Source of the DNA: Alkaliphilus transvaalensis ATCC 700919
GTDB taxonomy: Bacteria; Bacillota; Clostridia; Peptostreptococcales; Natronincolaceae
Assembly (NCBI RefSeq): GCF_000621485.1
Contig: NZ_JHYF01000013.1
Location: 62,001 to 126,000, forward strand
DNA length: 64,000 nt
Reading direction: 5' to 3'
The notes beneath the pieces were generated by a model. The model searched no databases and was not told the origin of the DNA. It saw only the letters and a program-made list of their open reading frames with translations. This document shows positions 35,528 through 44,534 of the stretch, piece by piece (the first letter of the stretch is position 1; each line of letters begins with the position of its first letter). The translations under genes and the position numbers were made by a program.

Positions 35528-36820
35528 TCATTCTAACTCTAACTGAAACCAAAAAACACTACCTTTACCCACTTCTGATTCAACTCCATAATCACCACCG
35601 TGGATGTCTATCATTTTCTTTACAATAGAAAGTCCAAGACCCGTACCCATAAGAGCCCTTTTGTGTTTTTGATCAACCTTGTAATAGCGATCCCATATAT
35701 ATGGTAAATCATCTTGACTGATGCCGTCTCCATGGTCAACCACCTCAATCCTCACACAATTTCCCTTAAGAATTTGGCGCATAATAATGGTTTTATCCTG
35801 ACCGCTATATGTAATTGCATTTACTAAGATGTTATAGAAGGCCTGTGTAATCTTTACCTCATCTGCGTATATATAGATTTCTTCGTCATACGTAAATTGC
35901 AGGTGATATCCCTCTTTTTTAGTAAGTTCTTTAAATCGATTGATGGTTTTCCTTATACTTTCAGTCAAATTATAGTTTGTCTTATTTAGTTTTGTTATAC
36001 CTGTCTCAAAACTTGAAATATCAAGCACATCATTTACAAGAGAGGTTAGTCGCTTTGCTTCGTCCATAATAATTTGACTTTGTTCTGATGTAACTTCATG
36101 AGGAAAATCATGCATCATCTCGGCATAGCTATAGATAAAGGCAAGGGGGGTTCGTAGATCATGGGAAATATTAGACATTAACTCTCGACGCATTCCCTCC
36201 ACCTTAGAAAGTTCTAAAGCAGTAGTGTTTAGAGTGTCGGCTAACTCTCTAATTTCTAAAAAGCCTTTACCTTCAAACTCAATTTCGTAGTTACCCTTTG
36301 CAAGCACTTTAGCACTTTGATTAATCTGCTCAATGGGATTTGATATGTGTTTTGATATGATCATTGCCAGCAACGTAGCGAGAAGTAGTATAATTCCCGT
36401 TATAATTAAAAGTTGCATTTGAAGGGTAGATACTGTAGCATCAACTGGTGTTACCATTGCATGAAAAGTAAGAGAAATTTTACTTCCATCAGCTAAAACA
36501 AATACTTTTTCCTTCGTAATCGATTCAGGCTGCCTACGGTTGTGTAGGTCGGCCACTGGCCTAGCCGGTGGTATAAAATTTCTTGTTGGCCTTACAATGA
36601 TCTCTTTATTTAGTTCAAGGTCGTATAAAACATCTTCAAGCTTTGGGCTATTGATGTTTTTCTCCACTAACGTAATCCCTCTCTCTATCTCAATCTTACG
36701 AATCATCTTATACATGTCACTTAAAAATACCGTTTGAAATATCCATAGGATAACTAATAGCAAAGCACAAAATCCCAAAAGGAATCCGAATATTTTCCAT
36801 TGTAATTTAAGTTTATCCAT
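35528..36820 (-). CDS. Sensor histidine kinase with HAMP domain
   Basis: 430 residues: helix about 10-33, extracytoplasmic loop about 34-130 (Pro/Arg-rich ARPVADLHNRRQP), helix about 135-157, HAMP about 158-210, HisKA (SNISHDLRTPLAFIYSY) and ATPase domain (NILVNAITYSG, DHGDGISQDDLPYIWDRYY, GTGLGLSIVKKM). It overlaps its regulator gene by eight bases. It lies downstream of the VTC/DUF4956/CotH operon on the same strand, with a 210-base gap between. Confidence 0.9.
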   Translation of the reverse strand: MDKLKLQWKIFGFLLGFCALLLVILWIFQTVFLSDMYKMIRKIEIERGITLVEKNINSPKLEDVLYDLELNKEIIVRPTRNFIPPARPVADLHNRRQPESITKEKVFVLADGSKISLTFHAMVTPVDATVSTLQMQLLIITGIILLLATLLAMIISKHISNPIEQINQSAKVLAKGNYEIEFEGKGFLEIRELADTLNTTALELSKVEGMRRELMSNISHDLRTPLAFIYSYAEMMHDFPHEVTSEQSQIIMDEAKRLTSLVNDVLDISSFETGITKLNKTNYNLTESIRKTINRFKELTKKEGYHLQFTYDEEIYIYADEVKITQAFYNILVNAITYSGQDKTIIMRQILKGNCVRIEVVDHGDGISQDDLPYIWDRYYKVDQKHKRALMGTGLGLSIVKKMIDIHGGDYGVESEVGKGSVFWFQLELE

Positions 36821-37499
36821 CGAACCGATACCCCAATCCTCTCAAAGTTTTTATATGATACGCATAAGGGCCTAGGGATTTACGCAACAATTTCATATGG
36901 GTGTCCAACGTCCTATCATCGCCATAATAATCAAAACCCCACACTTCTGACATGATCCTTTCCCGTGGTACAGCAATGTTTTTATTACGTATTAGAAAAA
37001 AAAGTAGGTCATATTCTTTGGGAGCCATATCTATTTGTACTCCATCAATAGACACCTTATATGCAGTGATATCGGCCTTAAACCCATCTTTTTCAAAGAT
37101 GATATGCCCATTGTCTTCTGACTTCTTAAGGCTGCTTTTCTCTACTCTTCGTAAAATAGCACCTACTCTAAGCATAATTTCCTTTGAAGAAAATGGCTTA
37201 ACAACATAATCATCCACTCCAACCTCAAAGCCCAACACCTTATCATATTCCTCACCTCGAGCAGACAACATAATTACCGGGGTATCAGAGGTTTTACGTA
37301 TTTCCTTTACAGCCGAGAAACCGTCAAGTTCTGGCATCATAATATCCATAATAATTATATCAAAGGTATTATTACGGCAAAGTTCTACAGCTTCCATACC
37401 ATCTCCTGCCTCGGTAACTTCATGGCCTTCAAATATAGCATAACGCTTAATTACAGCACGAAGTCCTGCTTCATCATCACATATTAAAATTTTAGCCAT
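36813..37499 (-). CDS. OmpR-family response regulator
   Basis: 228 residues: receiver (ICDDEA, IIIMDIMMPELDG, VVKPFSSKE) and winged helix (MAPKEYDLLFFLIRNKNIAV to HIKTLRGLGYRFDG). It lies 211 bases downstream of the CotH gene, so it may have its own promoter. The pair may control the operon upstream of it. Confidence 0.9.
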   Translation of the reverse strand: MAKILICDDEAGLRAVIKRYAIFEGHEVTEAGDGMEAVELCRNNTFDIIIMDIMMPELDGFSAVKEIRKTSDTPVIMLSARGEEYDKVLGFEVGVDDYVVKPFSSKEIMLRVGAILRRVEKSSLKKSEDNGHIIFEKDGFKADITAYKVSIDGVQIDMAPKEYDLLFFLIRNKNIAVPRERIMSEVWGFDYYGDDRTLDTHMKLLRKSLGPYAYHIKTLRGLGYRFDG

Positions 37500-37710
37500 T
37501 CTATCCCATCCCTTCTAGAACTACTTTGGGAGCACAAGAAAACTGATAATTGCCTATATAAAGCTAAATCAATTTATTTGTATAAATGCCTTTACAGTTC
37601 TACGCTAATTCTCTGTTAATTATAGCACTTAATTAATATTAATGAAAAATTATCTGTATTTGTTAAACAATATAGAGTCGCAAATGATAATTTTCTGCGA
37701 CTCTTAGGAC

Positions 37711-39699
37711 TTAATAACTTTTTTTGAAGAAGGAAACAAATAATAGAGCAATAATTAGCATAAGTGACAACATACCCATTTGAATAAGATTATTGGTCGC
37801 CATTTTGGGGCCTTCTGTAGCACTATTCAGCATTACAGGGAGCATCTGAATCTGATCAACAGTTAATCCTATAGAAGTAAGTATTTCCACTACTTCGCTA
37901 GTTATTTCTCCATTAGTCTGCTGGATGATTTCCATCCCTTTGCTCATAATTTCTATATCTAGCGTATTATTCATGCCTCCTGGAAATGGGTTCATATTTT
38001 GCCCATTCCTTCTATCGGAGAAATCTCCGTTATTGCCACCTCTTCCCCCCATCATACTACCAAGGTCTGATAAATTTAAATTCTCTGCAGATACTAGCTG
38101 ATCAGGATTTGCATTTTGCCCTTCTGTAGTAGAAGGAATAGTGCCATCAAGCTGCCCCTGTACACTATCAGCCCGAAGATTACCAAGGGTAATAAAGGTT
38201 GAAACAGCAGTCTTATACTGATCATAGGTAATAAATGCAGTTGCGTCTTTTTCTACATAATCAGATATTAAGGAATCAAGTTCATTAACTCTTTCCTCAA
38301 ACTTACCATTTGCAAAGTAAGTATCAATCAATTGCTGCAAGTAGTTGTGATACCTTTCTGTATACTCAGTATTTGCAAATAGCTTTTCTATCAAGGGCCT
38401 ACTTGACATATCAACCCCACTTAATGGTGTATCAATGGGAAAATTTATTACAGATGATGCATTTCCACTTTGAAACCCACCCCAAGCAAGATTATAGTCC
38501 CACGGTAGAACAGTAATTTGACCGTCACGCTCATATATATAGTAATTTTGTGCCATACTTGAGCTATAACTATCAAGATTTACAACAATAGTATGGGCAG
38601 CCAAATAGCGTAATATCTGGTCAACATCAAAATATGTTTCTAATTCTCTATCCTCAGAAAGGGCTTTTAGCGCTTCTACAACCCGCTGAAAATCTCCCTC
38701 TGTTCCTTTTCCTACCACATTATTAAAAATTGCGCTGTAACTTTCGGTGTTATCATCTGTATATTCGAGACTCCCCCCCGAATCACCCCGCCCACCTATA
38801 TTTGCAAAATTTCTATCCATACCCCCAATTCCACCTTCTGTTTGTGCTGAAGGTATTACTCTGTCTCTGTCGGTATTAATTTGCGGGCTTAAATTAGGTC
38901 TAGTATTTCCACCAGATGGTTGAGAAGGTTGAACTTCATTATTCTGTTGAGGGGTTTCTCCTCCTCTTGGCCTTTCTATAGGGACATTTTCAGGTCTTTG
39001 AGACCTATTATTTTCTTCATCTGGCATATTTGGAAGATTTCCTCCTTGCTGTCCGGGCTGGTTCCCTCCTAAATCCATGCTTTTTACGTTGTACAGCATT
39101 CCTGCTGTGTCTCCAAAAACCCGTTGTTCATAACTTTTGTTATATAGTTCAACTGCAAGGTAAAGTCCCCAATTTTCACCGTTTACTTTTATGTCGGCAT
39201 AGCCGAAATAGGGGGCATCTACGCCAATTTTTTGCATTAATTCATAGGAAACATACTCCTTCATATAAGTGTTATCGGCATGGATATTATTTACAACAAA
39301 ACTCTCAAGCCCAAAGCAAGTCTGTCCTTTAATATACTGGTCAAATTTTAAGCGAAAACTATATCTATCGCTTTCTGAACTTGCCACTTGGGTTAAGCTA
39401 GAATTACCCTTTGGACGAATACCTACATTTTTAAACTTCCTTCCATTTACAATTACATCTACCATGATATATTCTTCACTTATGGCACTATCCAGCATCT
39501 CTTGCCAATCGTCTTCATTTGCAATAATTTCAATAGAAATAATATCATGACCAAAAATCTTAGTTGCATATTCTGGCTCGGTTTTTAGAATGCCCTTTGC
39601 CTTATGAATATTTCCTATTACCACTAAAGCTATGCTTGTTATCAAGGCAAAAACCAAGGCTATCGTTACAATTATGTTAATTTTTTTATTTTTTATCAT
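37711..39699 (-). CDS. CotH family protein kinase, membrane-anchored at both ends
   Basis: 662 residues. N-terminal helix about 8-28, CotH kinase domain in two parts (about 40-215: RPKGNSSLTQ, SFRLKFDQY, SFVVNNIHADNTYMKEYVSY, VNGENWGLYLAVE; and about 320-530: LPWDYNLAWGGFQ), a C-terminal low-complexity part and a last membrane helix (about 638-658). Between the two kinase parts is a 110-residue insert rich in Gly, Pro, Asn, Gln. CotH in Bacillus phosphorylates spore coat proteins. With VTC and DUF4956 genes it forms a recurrent three-gene set in Firmicutes; the substrates of those versions are not established. Confidence 0.85.
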   Translation of the reverse strand: MIKNKKINIIVTIALVFALITSIALVVIGNIHKAKGILKTEPEYATKIFGHDIISIEIIANEDDWQEMLDSAISEEYIMVDVIVNGRKFKNVGIRPKGNSSLTQVASSESDRYSFRLKFDQYIKGQTCFGLESFVVNNIHADNTYMKEYVSYELMQKIGVDAPYFGYADIKVNGENWGLYLAVELYNKSYEQRVFGDTAGMLYNVKSMDLGGNQPGQQGGNLPNMPDEENNRSQRPENVPIERPRGGETPQQNNEVQPSQPSGGNTRPNLSPQINTDRDRVIPSAQTEGGIGGMDRNFANIGGRGDSGGSLEYTDDNTESYSAIFNNVVGKGTEGDFQRVVEALKALSEDRELETYFDVDQILRYLAAHTIVVNLDSYSSSMAQNYYIYERDGQITVLPWDYNLAWGGFQSGNASSVINFPIDTPLSGVDMSSRPLIEKLFANTEYTERYHNYLQQLIDTYFANGKFEERVNELDSLISDYVEKDATAFITYDQYKTAVSTFITLGNLRADSVQGQLDGTIPSTTEGQNANPDQLVSAENLNLSDLGSMMGGRGGNNGDFSDRRNGQNMNPFPGGMNNTLDIEIMSKGMEIIQQTNGEITSEVVEILTSIGLTVDQIQMLPVMLNSATEGPKMATNNLIQMGMLSLMLIIALLFVSFFKKSY

Positions 39700-39731
39700 G
39701 ATTTCACCTCGAATTTTCTTATTGTAATAAA

Positions 39732-40403
39732 TTAAGCGACATATTCGCCGTTATAGCTTACAAGACAAGCATTGTTAACACCATTTATAGTCAGCAATTC
39801 ATTAAGAACCTTTGCAGACATATCTAAAAGTCGAACTTCAACAGTAAGTTCAATGCCGTTTCTAGAAACAGTTTTCGCCTTAATCAAACTTTTCTTAGTT
39901 TTTTCTTTTATTATTGCCATGCAGTCCCTTTCGGCTTCATCATTATCCAGATTAAGCACCACAATATATGGTGTGTCATTACTTTTCTTATTTACAAACA
40001 CAAGGAGAATAATTCCAATAAAAACCGATCCAATAATACCAAGGGGAATCAACCCTGCACCTATTACAATTCCTGCCGAAATAGCCCAAAACAGAAATGC
40101 AATGTCTAGCGGCTCTTTAACAGCTGTTCTAAAACGAACGATAGACAAGGCACCTACCATACCAAGAGACAAAATGATGTTTGATGTCACTGCAAGTATA
40201 ATAAGGGTTGTAATTAAGGTCATAGCCATAATTGAAACACCAAAGGATGCTGAGTACATAACCCCTGAAAAAGTTGCTTTATAAACATAAAATATAAAAA
40301 GCCCTATGGCAAAGGATAAAAGCATTGCAATTCCTACATCTAAAATTGAAAACTCCACTGCCTTTTCTAAAAAACTTGATTTAAAAATATCATTAAATGT
40401 CAT
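39732..40403 (-). CDS. DUF4956 membrane protein
   Basis: 223 residues. Four to five membrane helices lie in the first 145 residues, with SFGVSIMAMTLITTLIIL and LGMVGALSIVRFRTAVKEP (the conserved R-F-R-x-A-x-K motif of DUF4956). A C-terminal cytoplasmic domain (about 150-223) follows. It lies between VTC and CotH genes, with 32 and 15 base gaps. In this cluster type it is suspected to form the membrane channel or adaptor of a polyphosphate or related polymer system. Confidence 0.88.
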   Translation of the reverse strand: MTFNDIFKSSFLEKAVEFSILDVGIAMLLSFAIGLFIFYVYKATFSGVMYSASFGVSIMAMTLITTLIILAVTSNIILSLGMVGALSIVRFRTAVKEPLDIAFLFWAISAGIVIGAGLIPLGIIGSVFIGIILLVFVNKKSNDTPYIVVLNLDNDEAERDCMAIIKEKTKKSLIKAKTVSRNGIELTVEVRLLDMSAKVLNELLTINGVNNACLVSYNGEYVA

Positions 40404-40418
40404 TATAATACCTCCTAG

Positions 40419-41096
40419 TTATATCATTCTTGTGACTGCATATTTTGAAAATGCAGTACTACTCCTACTGGAAAGAGAAACCATACCTCGAATAATCTCT
40501 GGCAGAAAGCTATCATATTTCACTTCGAGAATATAGACTCCTGAAAGTGGTACAGGAATAGCCTCAGTTCTCAGAAAATCTTGGACGTTATTGCTTGTAC
40601 GAATATCATAATCTAAGGTGACACGCACATTTCCCATATTGTAGATAAAAGCCTCCCGCATATAGTCCACAATGTTTTTGGGTCTAAGCTGCTGGTATAG
40701 CATTTTGCTGTACAACTCCATACACAAGGTATTTCCATTATCCTTTAGGGTAGCAATATCTCCATTAAGCAAACGTCTACATTCATTTGCCGTTATGATA
40801 GCATTTTCCTTATAACAAAATCCATTTTTCTTGCTCTTTTTTTCAAGACGGATAAAGGATATATCGTTGTTATAAAGACGTAATCGGAACTTTTCTCGTT
40901 CGTTTACACCGTCAATTTTTTCTTTTAAGGCTTTGTCGTTATAGTTGTCAAAGTATAGACTCTTCACCCTATATCCATTTTCTATTGCGGCATTTTTGTC
41001 AATATCAGCCACAAATGGAAGCCTTGCTCTAAGCTGCAATATGTCAGCATAGTTTATATAATGCTTCATTTCATGTCTGCCTGTTGATTCTCTCAT
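40419..41096 (-). CDS. VTC-domain protein (polyphosphate polymerase type)
   Basis: 225 residues, a single VTC/CYTH-like tunnel domain. Basic and acidic tunnel residues are visible: RHEMKHYI, SLYFDN, REKFRLRLYN, IRLEKKSKKNG, VRVTLDYDIRT, ILEVKYDSFLP and SSRSSTAFSKY. In yeast this fold makes polyphosphate from ATP. Bacterial versions next to DUF4956 and CotH are probable polymerases but mostly unproven. The ATG at 41096 follows AAGGGG; a GTG at 41105 overlaps that site. First gene of the operon. Confidence 0.88.
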   Translation of the reverse strand: MRESTGRHEMKHYINYADILQLRARLPFVADIDKNAAIENGYRVKSLYFDNYNDKALKEKIDGVNEREKFRLRLYNNDISFIRLEKKSKKNGFCYKENAIITANECRRLLNGDIATLKDNGNTLCMELYSKMLYQQLRPKNIVDYMREAFIYNMGNVRVTLDYDIRTSNNVQDFLRTEAIPVPLSGVYILEVKYDSFLPEIIRGMVSLSSRSSTAFSKYAVTRMI

Positions 41097-41253
41097 TTTT
41101 CTCACCCCTTTTCTTTGGAATAACTTAATACTAAACTAAGAAACTGAAATGTAATTGTTTGTTATCTGAACTTTGTCTGAATTATTATAAAAATTTACCT
41201 AGTCATATTAGTTATGTATGAGACATTCCATATAAGTCTTAATAAAATAAAAT

Positions 41254-41281
41254 TCCCCTAAACTCTTAGTTTAAGGGAACA
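41254..41281 (-). terminator. Rho-independent terminator of the NarL-type two-component operon
   Basis: TTCCCTTAAACT pairs with AGTTTAGGGGAA on the minus strand and is followed by TTTTATTTT. Confidence 0.75.
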
Positions 41282-41382
41282 GAAAATACATATTTATTTT
41301 TACTTAAAAACCAACAGAAATATTATGGTCCATTCTTAATATAGCAAAAATTCTAAAATAGGATAAAAAATGTAGGTATTTT

Positions 41383-41625
41383 TTAGTCCCTCGTAACCTT
41401 CAGATGCTTCAGGCTCTTTGCAAGTTCATCGTAATCTATGCAATCTAGTATTTCTTTCATCTTAGCATCAATATGCTTATCTATCATCTTAAGTACAAAA
41501 TCAGCTATTTTACAAGTAACACCCGCAATGCTTAAAGGCACAGGAATAAAAAACTTTAATGAAATTATCCTTATCTACACTTCTTTGCTATCACGCAATT
41601 TAAACTTGCAATGGCTATTAAATTC
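41383..41625 (-). pseudogene. Remnant of an unidentified gene, C-terminal part
   Basis: One minus-strand frame runs from about 41625 to a TAA at 41383-41385 with protein-like composition (KFKLRDSKEV, stop, IRIISLKFFIPVPLSIAG, KIADFVLKMIDKHIDAKMKE, IDYDELAKSLKHLKV). It has one internal TAG and no start codon or ribosome site upstream; it directly abuts the response regulator gene. The final helical segment is reminiscent of the C-termini of clostridial DUF4097/LiaX-like envelope-stress proteins, often encoded beside LiaR-type regulators. That match is tentative. Confidence 0.5.
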
Positions 41626-41655
41626 TATTTGAATAAACTAAACCACTTAAAACTA

Positions 41656-42282
41656 CTAATGTAGATGGTTGAAGAAAAAAATTGCAAGCTGAGTTCGGTC
41701 TCTTAATTCCAATTTCTCTAAAATAACGCTTATGTAGTTTCTCACCGTCCCCTCACTTAAAAACAATTCCTTAGCAATTTCCTTGTTTGATAGGCCCTTT
41801 GAAACCAAAGAAATAATCTCAAATTCCTTATCTAAAATGCTGTAGTCTTGATAATTTTTTTTATTAGCTTGATTAGTCATAACCGATGGGAGCTTATTAA
41901 TAATTTCTTCACCAAAAACATTCTGACCAGAATAAACTGCATTTAATGCTGGTATGATGCTGTTGTAATGCTGTTTTAAAATATATCCCTTTGCTCCTAT
42001 CTTTAAAGCTTTAATAATGTACTCATCATCTGCAAAGGTAGTTAAAAAAAGAACCCTTCCATTGGGAAAAGTATTTAATATTTCTTCAGCTGCTTCTAAC
42101 CCATTTATATTTCCCATTCTAATATCCATTAAAATGATGTCAGGTTGATAGACTTCATATAGTTTTATAGCGTCTTCCCCACTATTGGCCACGGCCAACA
42201 CTTCAAAACCATTCTCTGCCTCTATTATCGTTTTTAATGATGATGAAACAAGAATATCATCGTCTACAATTACTATTTTCAT
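41656..42282 (-). CDS. NarL/LuxR-family response regulator (LnrK-like position)
   Basis: 208 residues: receiver (VDDDILVSS, DIILMDIRMGNINGLEAAEE) and LuxR-type helix-turn-helix (GLSNKEIAKELFLSEGTVRNYISVI). It follows its kinase gene by 25 bases and is divergent from a three-gene ABC exporter. Same gene set as Bacillus LnrJK-LnrLMN (linearmycin resistance), so it probably activates the exporter. Confidence 0.9.
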   Translation of the reverse strand: MKIVIVDDDILVSSSLKTIIEAENGFEVLAVANSGEDAIKLYEVYQPDIILMDIRMGNINGLEAAEEILNTFPNGRVLFLTTFADDEYIIKALKIGAKGYILKQHYNSIIPALNAVYSGQNVFGEEIINKLPSVMTNQANKKNYQDYSILDKEFEIISLVSKGLSNKEIAKELFLSEGTVRNYISVILEKLELRDRTQLAIFFFNHLH

Positions 42283-42307
42283 ATTCTCCGCCCCCTAAAC
42301 ATACATA

Positions 42308-43372
42308 TTATGCCTTCATAAATGAAATAAATATTTTAAATCCTTTTGATTGATCGAAATTCACGATTCCATTTAGTGATGCAACTCGTTGCTTAATACT
42401 CTCAAGGCCCATTCCTTTGAAATTATCAGGGTTCAATTTCTTATTGCCATTATCATATATAATAAGTTGAAAAAGCTTTGGGTGTTCATATAAACTTATA
42501 GAAACCAAGTCAGCATTAGAGTGCTTTATCACATTCGATAGTGCCTCTTTAATAATGGCTATGATAGCATATTTAGCCTTTGCAGGCATATCTCCAGTTA
42601 TTTCATAATTTAATGTTGTTTTACAAAATGTAAAATTATTAAGTAATTTATTTATCTCCCCATAAAGGTCAATAGAATGATCGTGTAGGTTGTGTACACT
42701 ATCTCTTATAGAGTTCATGCCTTCATTCAAAGTTTCCTTAACCACTTCAAGATGTTTTATAGTATTCTGATCTTTACTCACAGCTATGATAGCCCCAATC
42801 TGTAAAATGGAGCTAGAAAGTAGATGTCCTACATTATCATGTATTTCTCGTGCAATTCTATTTCTTTCGTTTAAAGTAGCAAGATTAACCTCTACGTCTT
42901 GTTTACTAACTAACTCATTAATTTTTTCTTCAAGAGAAATAGAAATCTCTGTTAGATAGTCCCTTTGGTTTATATATTCATCTCTAAGTTTCTTTTCATT
43001 AGTTTCTCTTAATTTTAATAGATATACAATTACACTTATGGCTATTAAAACACCCATAGTGCCTGATGAAAATTGGTTAATGTGTATGGCATAGGGAATT
43101 AAGGCTAACAGTGTTAATATTTGTCTTTTAGTTCTTAGTAGGTCATAGCTTATTAAGGGCAAAAAGAAAACAAATTGTACATAAAACCCAGATAATATTA
43201 AAGAAATAAAAAATAAACCTTTATCCAATTTGTCATTATTAAAATATTCTAATAATCCACTTATTGCAATAGCAAATGCCATTGCAATAATCCCTTCATA
43301 GGGAGTGAACTCAATCAAAAGAAGCCAGCAGGTTCCCACAAAAATAATCAGTTTGTTTAGTATATTCCCCAT
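42308..43372 (-). CDS. Sensor histidine kinase, NarX/DesK type (LnrJ-like position)
   Basis: 354 residues: about five to six N-terminal membrane helices (1-120) with almost no extracellular loops, a coiled-coil linker, HisKA_3 dimerisation domain (RNRIAREIHDNVGHLLSS) and a HATPase (EALSNVIKHSNAD, YDNGNKKLNPDNFKGMGL). The membrane part suggests sensing of membrane-active compounds. Ribosome site GGGAGG. Divergent from the exporter at 43591. Confidence 0.9.
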   Translation of the reverse strand: MGNILNKLIIFVGTCWLLLIEFTPYEGIIAMAFAIAISGLLEYFNNDKLDKGLFFISLILSGFYVQFVFFLPLISYDLLRTKRQILTLLALIPYAIHINQFSSGTMGVLIAISVIVYLLKLRETNEKKLRDEYINQRDYLTEISISLEEKINELVSKQDVEVNLATLNERNRIAREIHDNVGHLLSSSILQIGAIIAVSKDQNTIKHLEVVKETLNEGMNSIRDSVHNLHDHSIDLYGEINKLLNNFTFCKTTLNYEITGDMPAKAKYAIIAIIKEALSNVIKHSNADLVSISLYEHPKLFQLIIYDNGNKKLNPDNFKGMGLESIKQRVASLNGIVNFDQSKGFKIFISFMKA

Positions 43373-43590
43373 AACTTGCCTCCCTTACTTGACATCACCT
43401 TAATTATAGCATATCAAGACCCTTCAATTAAACAAGGTCTTATCGCAAAATATCTAAATATTTCCTTTGCTGAAATCTATTATACAGTAATATTACAATT
43501 GTCATATTAATCTGATGACAAATTACACTGCCCCTTACTAATTATTTCTACTACAATAGTATTATAAAGAAAAAGAAAGGGATGTTGATT

Positions 43591-44523
43591 ATGATCGTAA
43601 AAATTGAAAATTTAGTCAAACGATATGGAGATTTAATAGCTCTTGACCATTTAAACATTGAAATTAAGGAAGGTGAAATTTTTGGACTTTTAGGACCAAA
43701 TGGTTCTGGAAAAACAACGGCTATAAATTGCCTACTATCTTTACTAAAATTTGATAAAGGTAGCATCGAAATATTTGGGAAAGAGATGAAGCCTTCCGCC
43801 TATAGCATAAAACACAATATAGGTATTGTTATGCAACATGTAGCAGTTTTTGAAGAATTAACTGTTTACGAGAATATTGATTACTTCTGTGGTCTTTATA
43901 TTACCGACAAGAAAAAACGTAGAGAGCTGGTGGAAGAGGCAATTGATTTTGTTGCTTTAAAAGACTTTGTAAAGTTTTATCCAAAAAAATTAAGTGGTGG
44001 TCTTTTAAGAAGACTTAACATTGCCTGCGGAATTGCCCACAAGCCAAAGCTAATCATTTTAGATGAGCCAACTGTCGCCGTTGACCCTCAAAGTAGAAAC
44101 AATATTCTAGAAGGCATCAAACGACTAAATGCTGAGGGGGCAACCATTATATATACCTCCCATTATATGGAGGAGATTGAGCAGCTTTGCTCCAGATTAG
44201 CTATATTAGATAAGGGTAAGGTCATTGCATCGGGAACAAAGGAAGAAGTTAAGGGAATGATCTCACTAGGAGAAAAGATTGTGGTAGAAACCTTCAATAT
44301 CAACGAAGATCATCTAGCTCAAATATGTGAAATACCTAATGTTATTGATGTTGAACTAAAGGAGAATACATTAACCATCAAACAAAGGAATGGTGCAAGT
44401 AATCTCGTTAATATAATAAATTTTATTGCAGAAAATGATATAAGCTACGGTAAAATTTATTCGGAATTACCAACGCTAAATGATGTATTCCTTGAAATAA
44501 CAGGCAAAGAATTAAGAGATTAA
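43591..44523 (+). CDS. ABC transporter ATP-binding protein (LnrL-like)
   Basis: 310 residues with Walker A GPNGSGKTT, signature LSGGLLRRL (an L in place of the usual Q), Walker B LIILDEP and switch TSHYMEE. C-terminal 80 residues form the extra domain typical of drug-type ABC-2 ATPases. ATG 43591 lies nine bases after AAAGGG; an ATG at 43582 abuts it. First gene of a three-gene operon of ATPase plus two ABC-2 permeases, with the divergent kinase/regulator. Export of membrane-active antibiotics is inferred. Confidence 0.9.
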   Translation: MIVKIENLVKRYGDLIALDHLNIEIKEGEIFGLLGPNGSGKTTAINCLLSLLKFDKGSIEIFGKEMKPSAYSIKHNIGIVMQHVAVFEELTVYENIDYFCGLYITDKKKRRELVEEAIDFVALKDFVKFYPKKLSGGLLRRLNIACGIAHKPKLIILDEPTVAVDPQSRNNILEGIKRLNAEGATIIYTSHYMEEIEQLCSRLAILDKGKVIASGTKEEVKGMISLGEKIVVETFNINEDHLAQICEIPNVIDVELKENTLTIKQRNGASNLVNIINFIAENDISYGKIYSELPTLNDVFLEITGKELRD

Positions 44524-44534
44524 GGAGGTCTATT

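Noticed and set aside
39772-40284. 170-codon plus-strand ORF opposite the DUF4956 gene
   Set aside because: Antisense shadow of a clear membrane protein gene, without a ribosome site.
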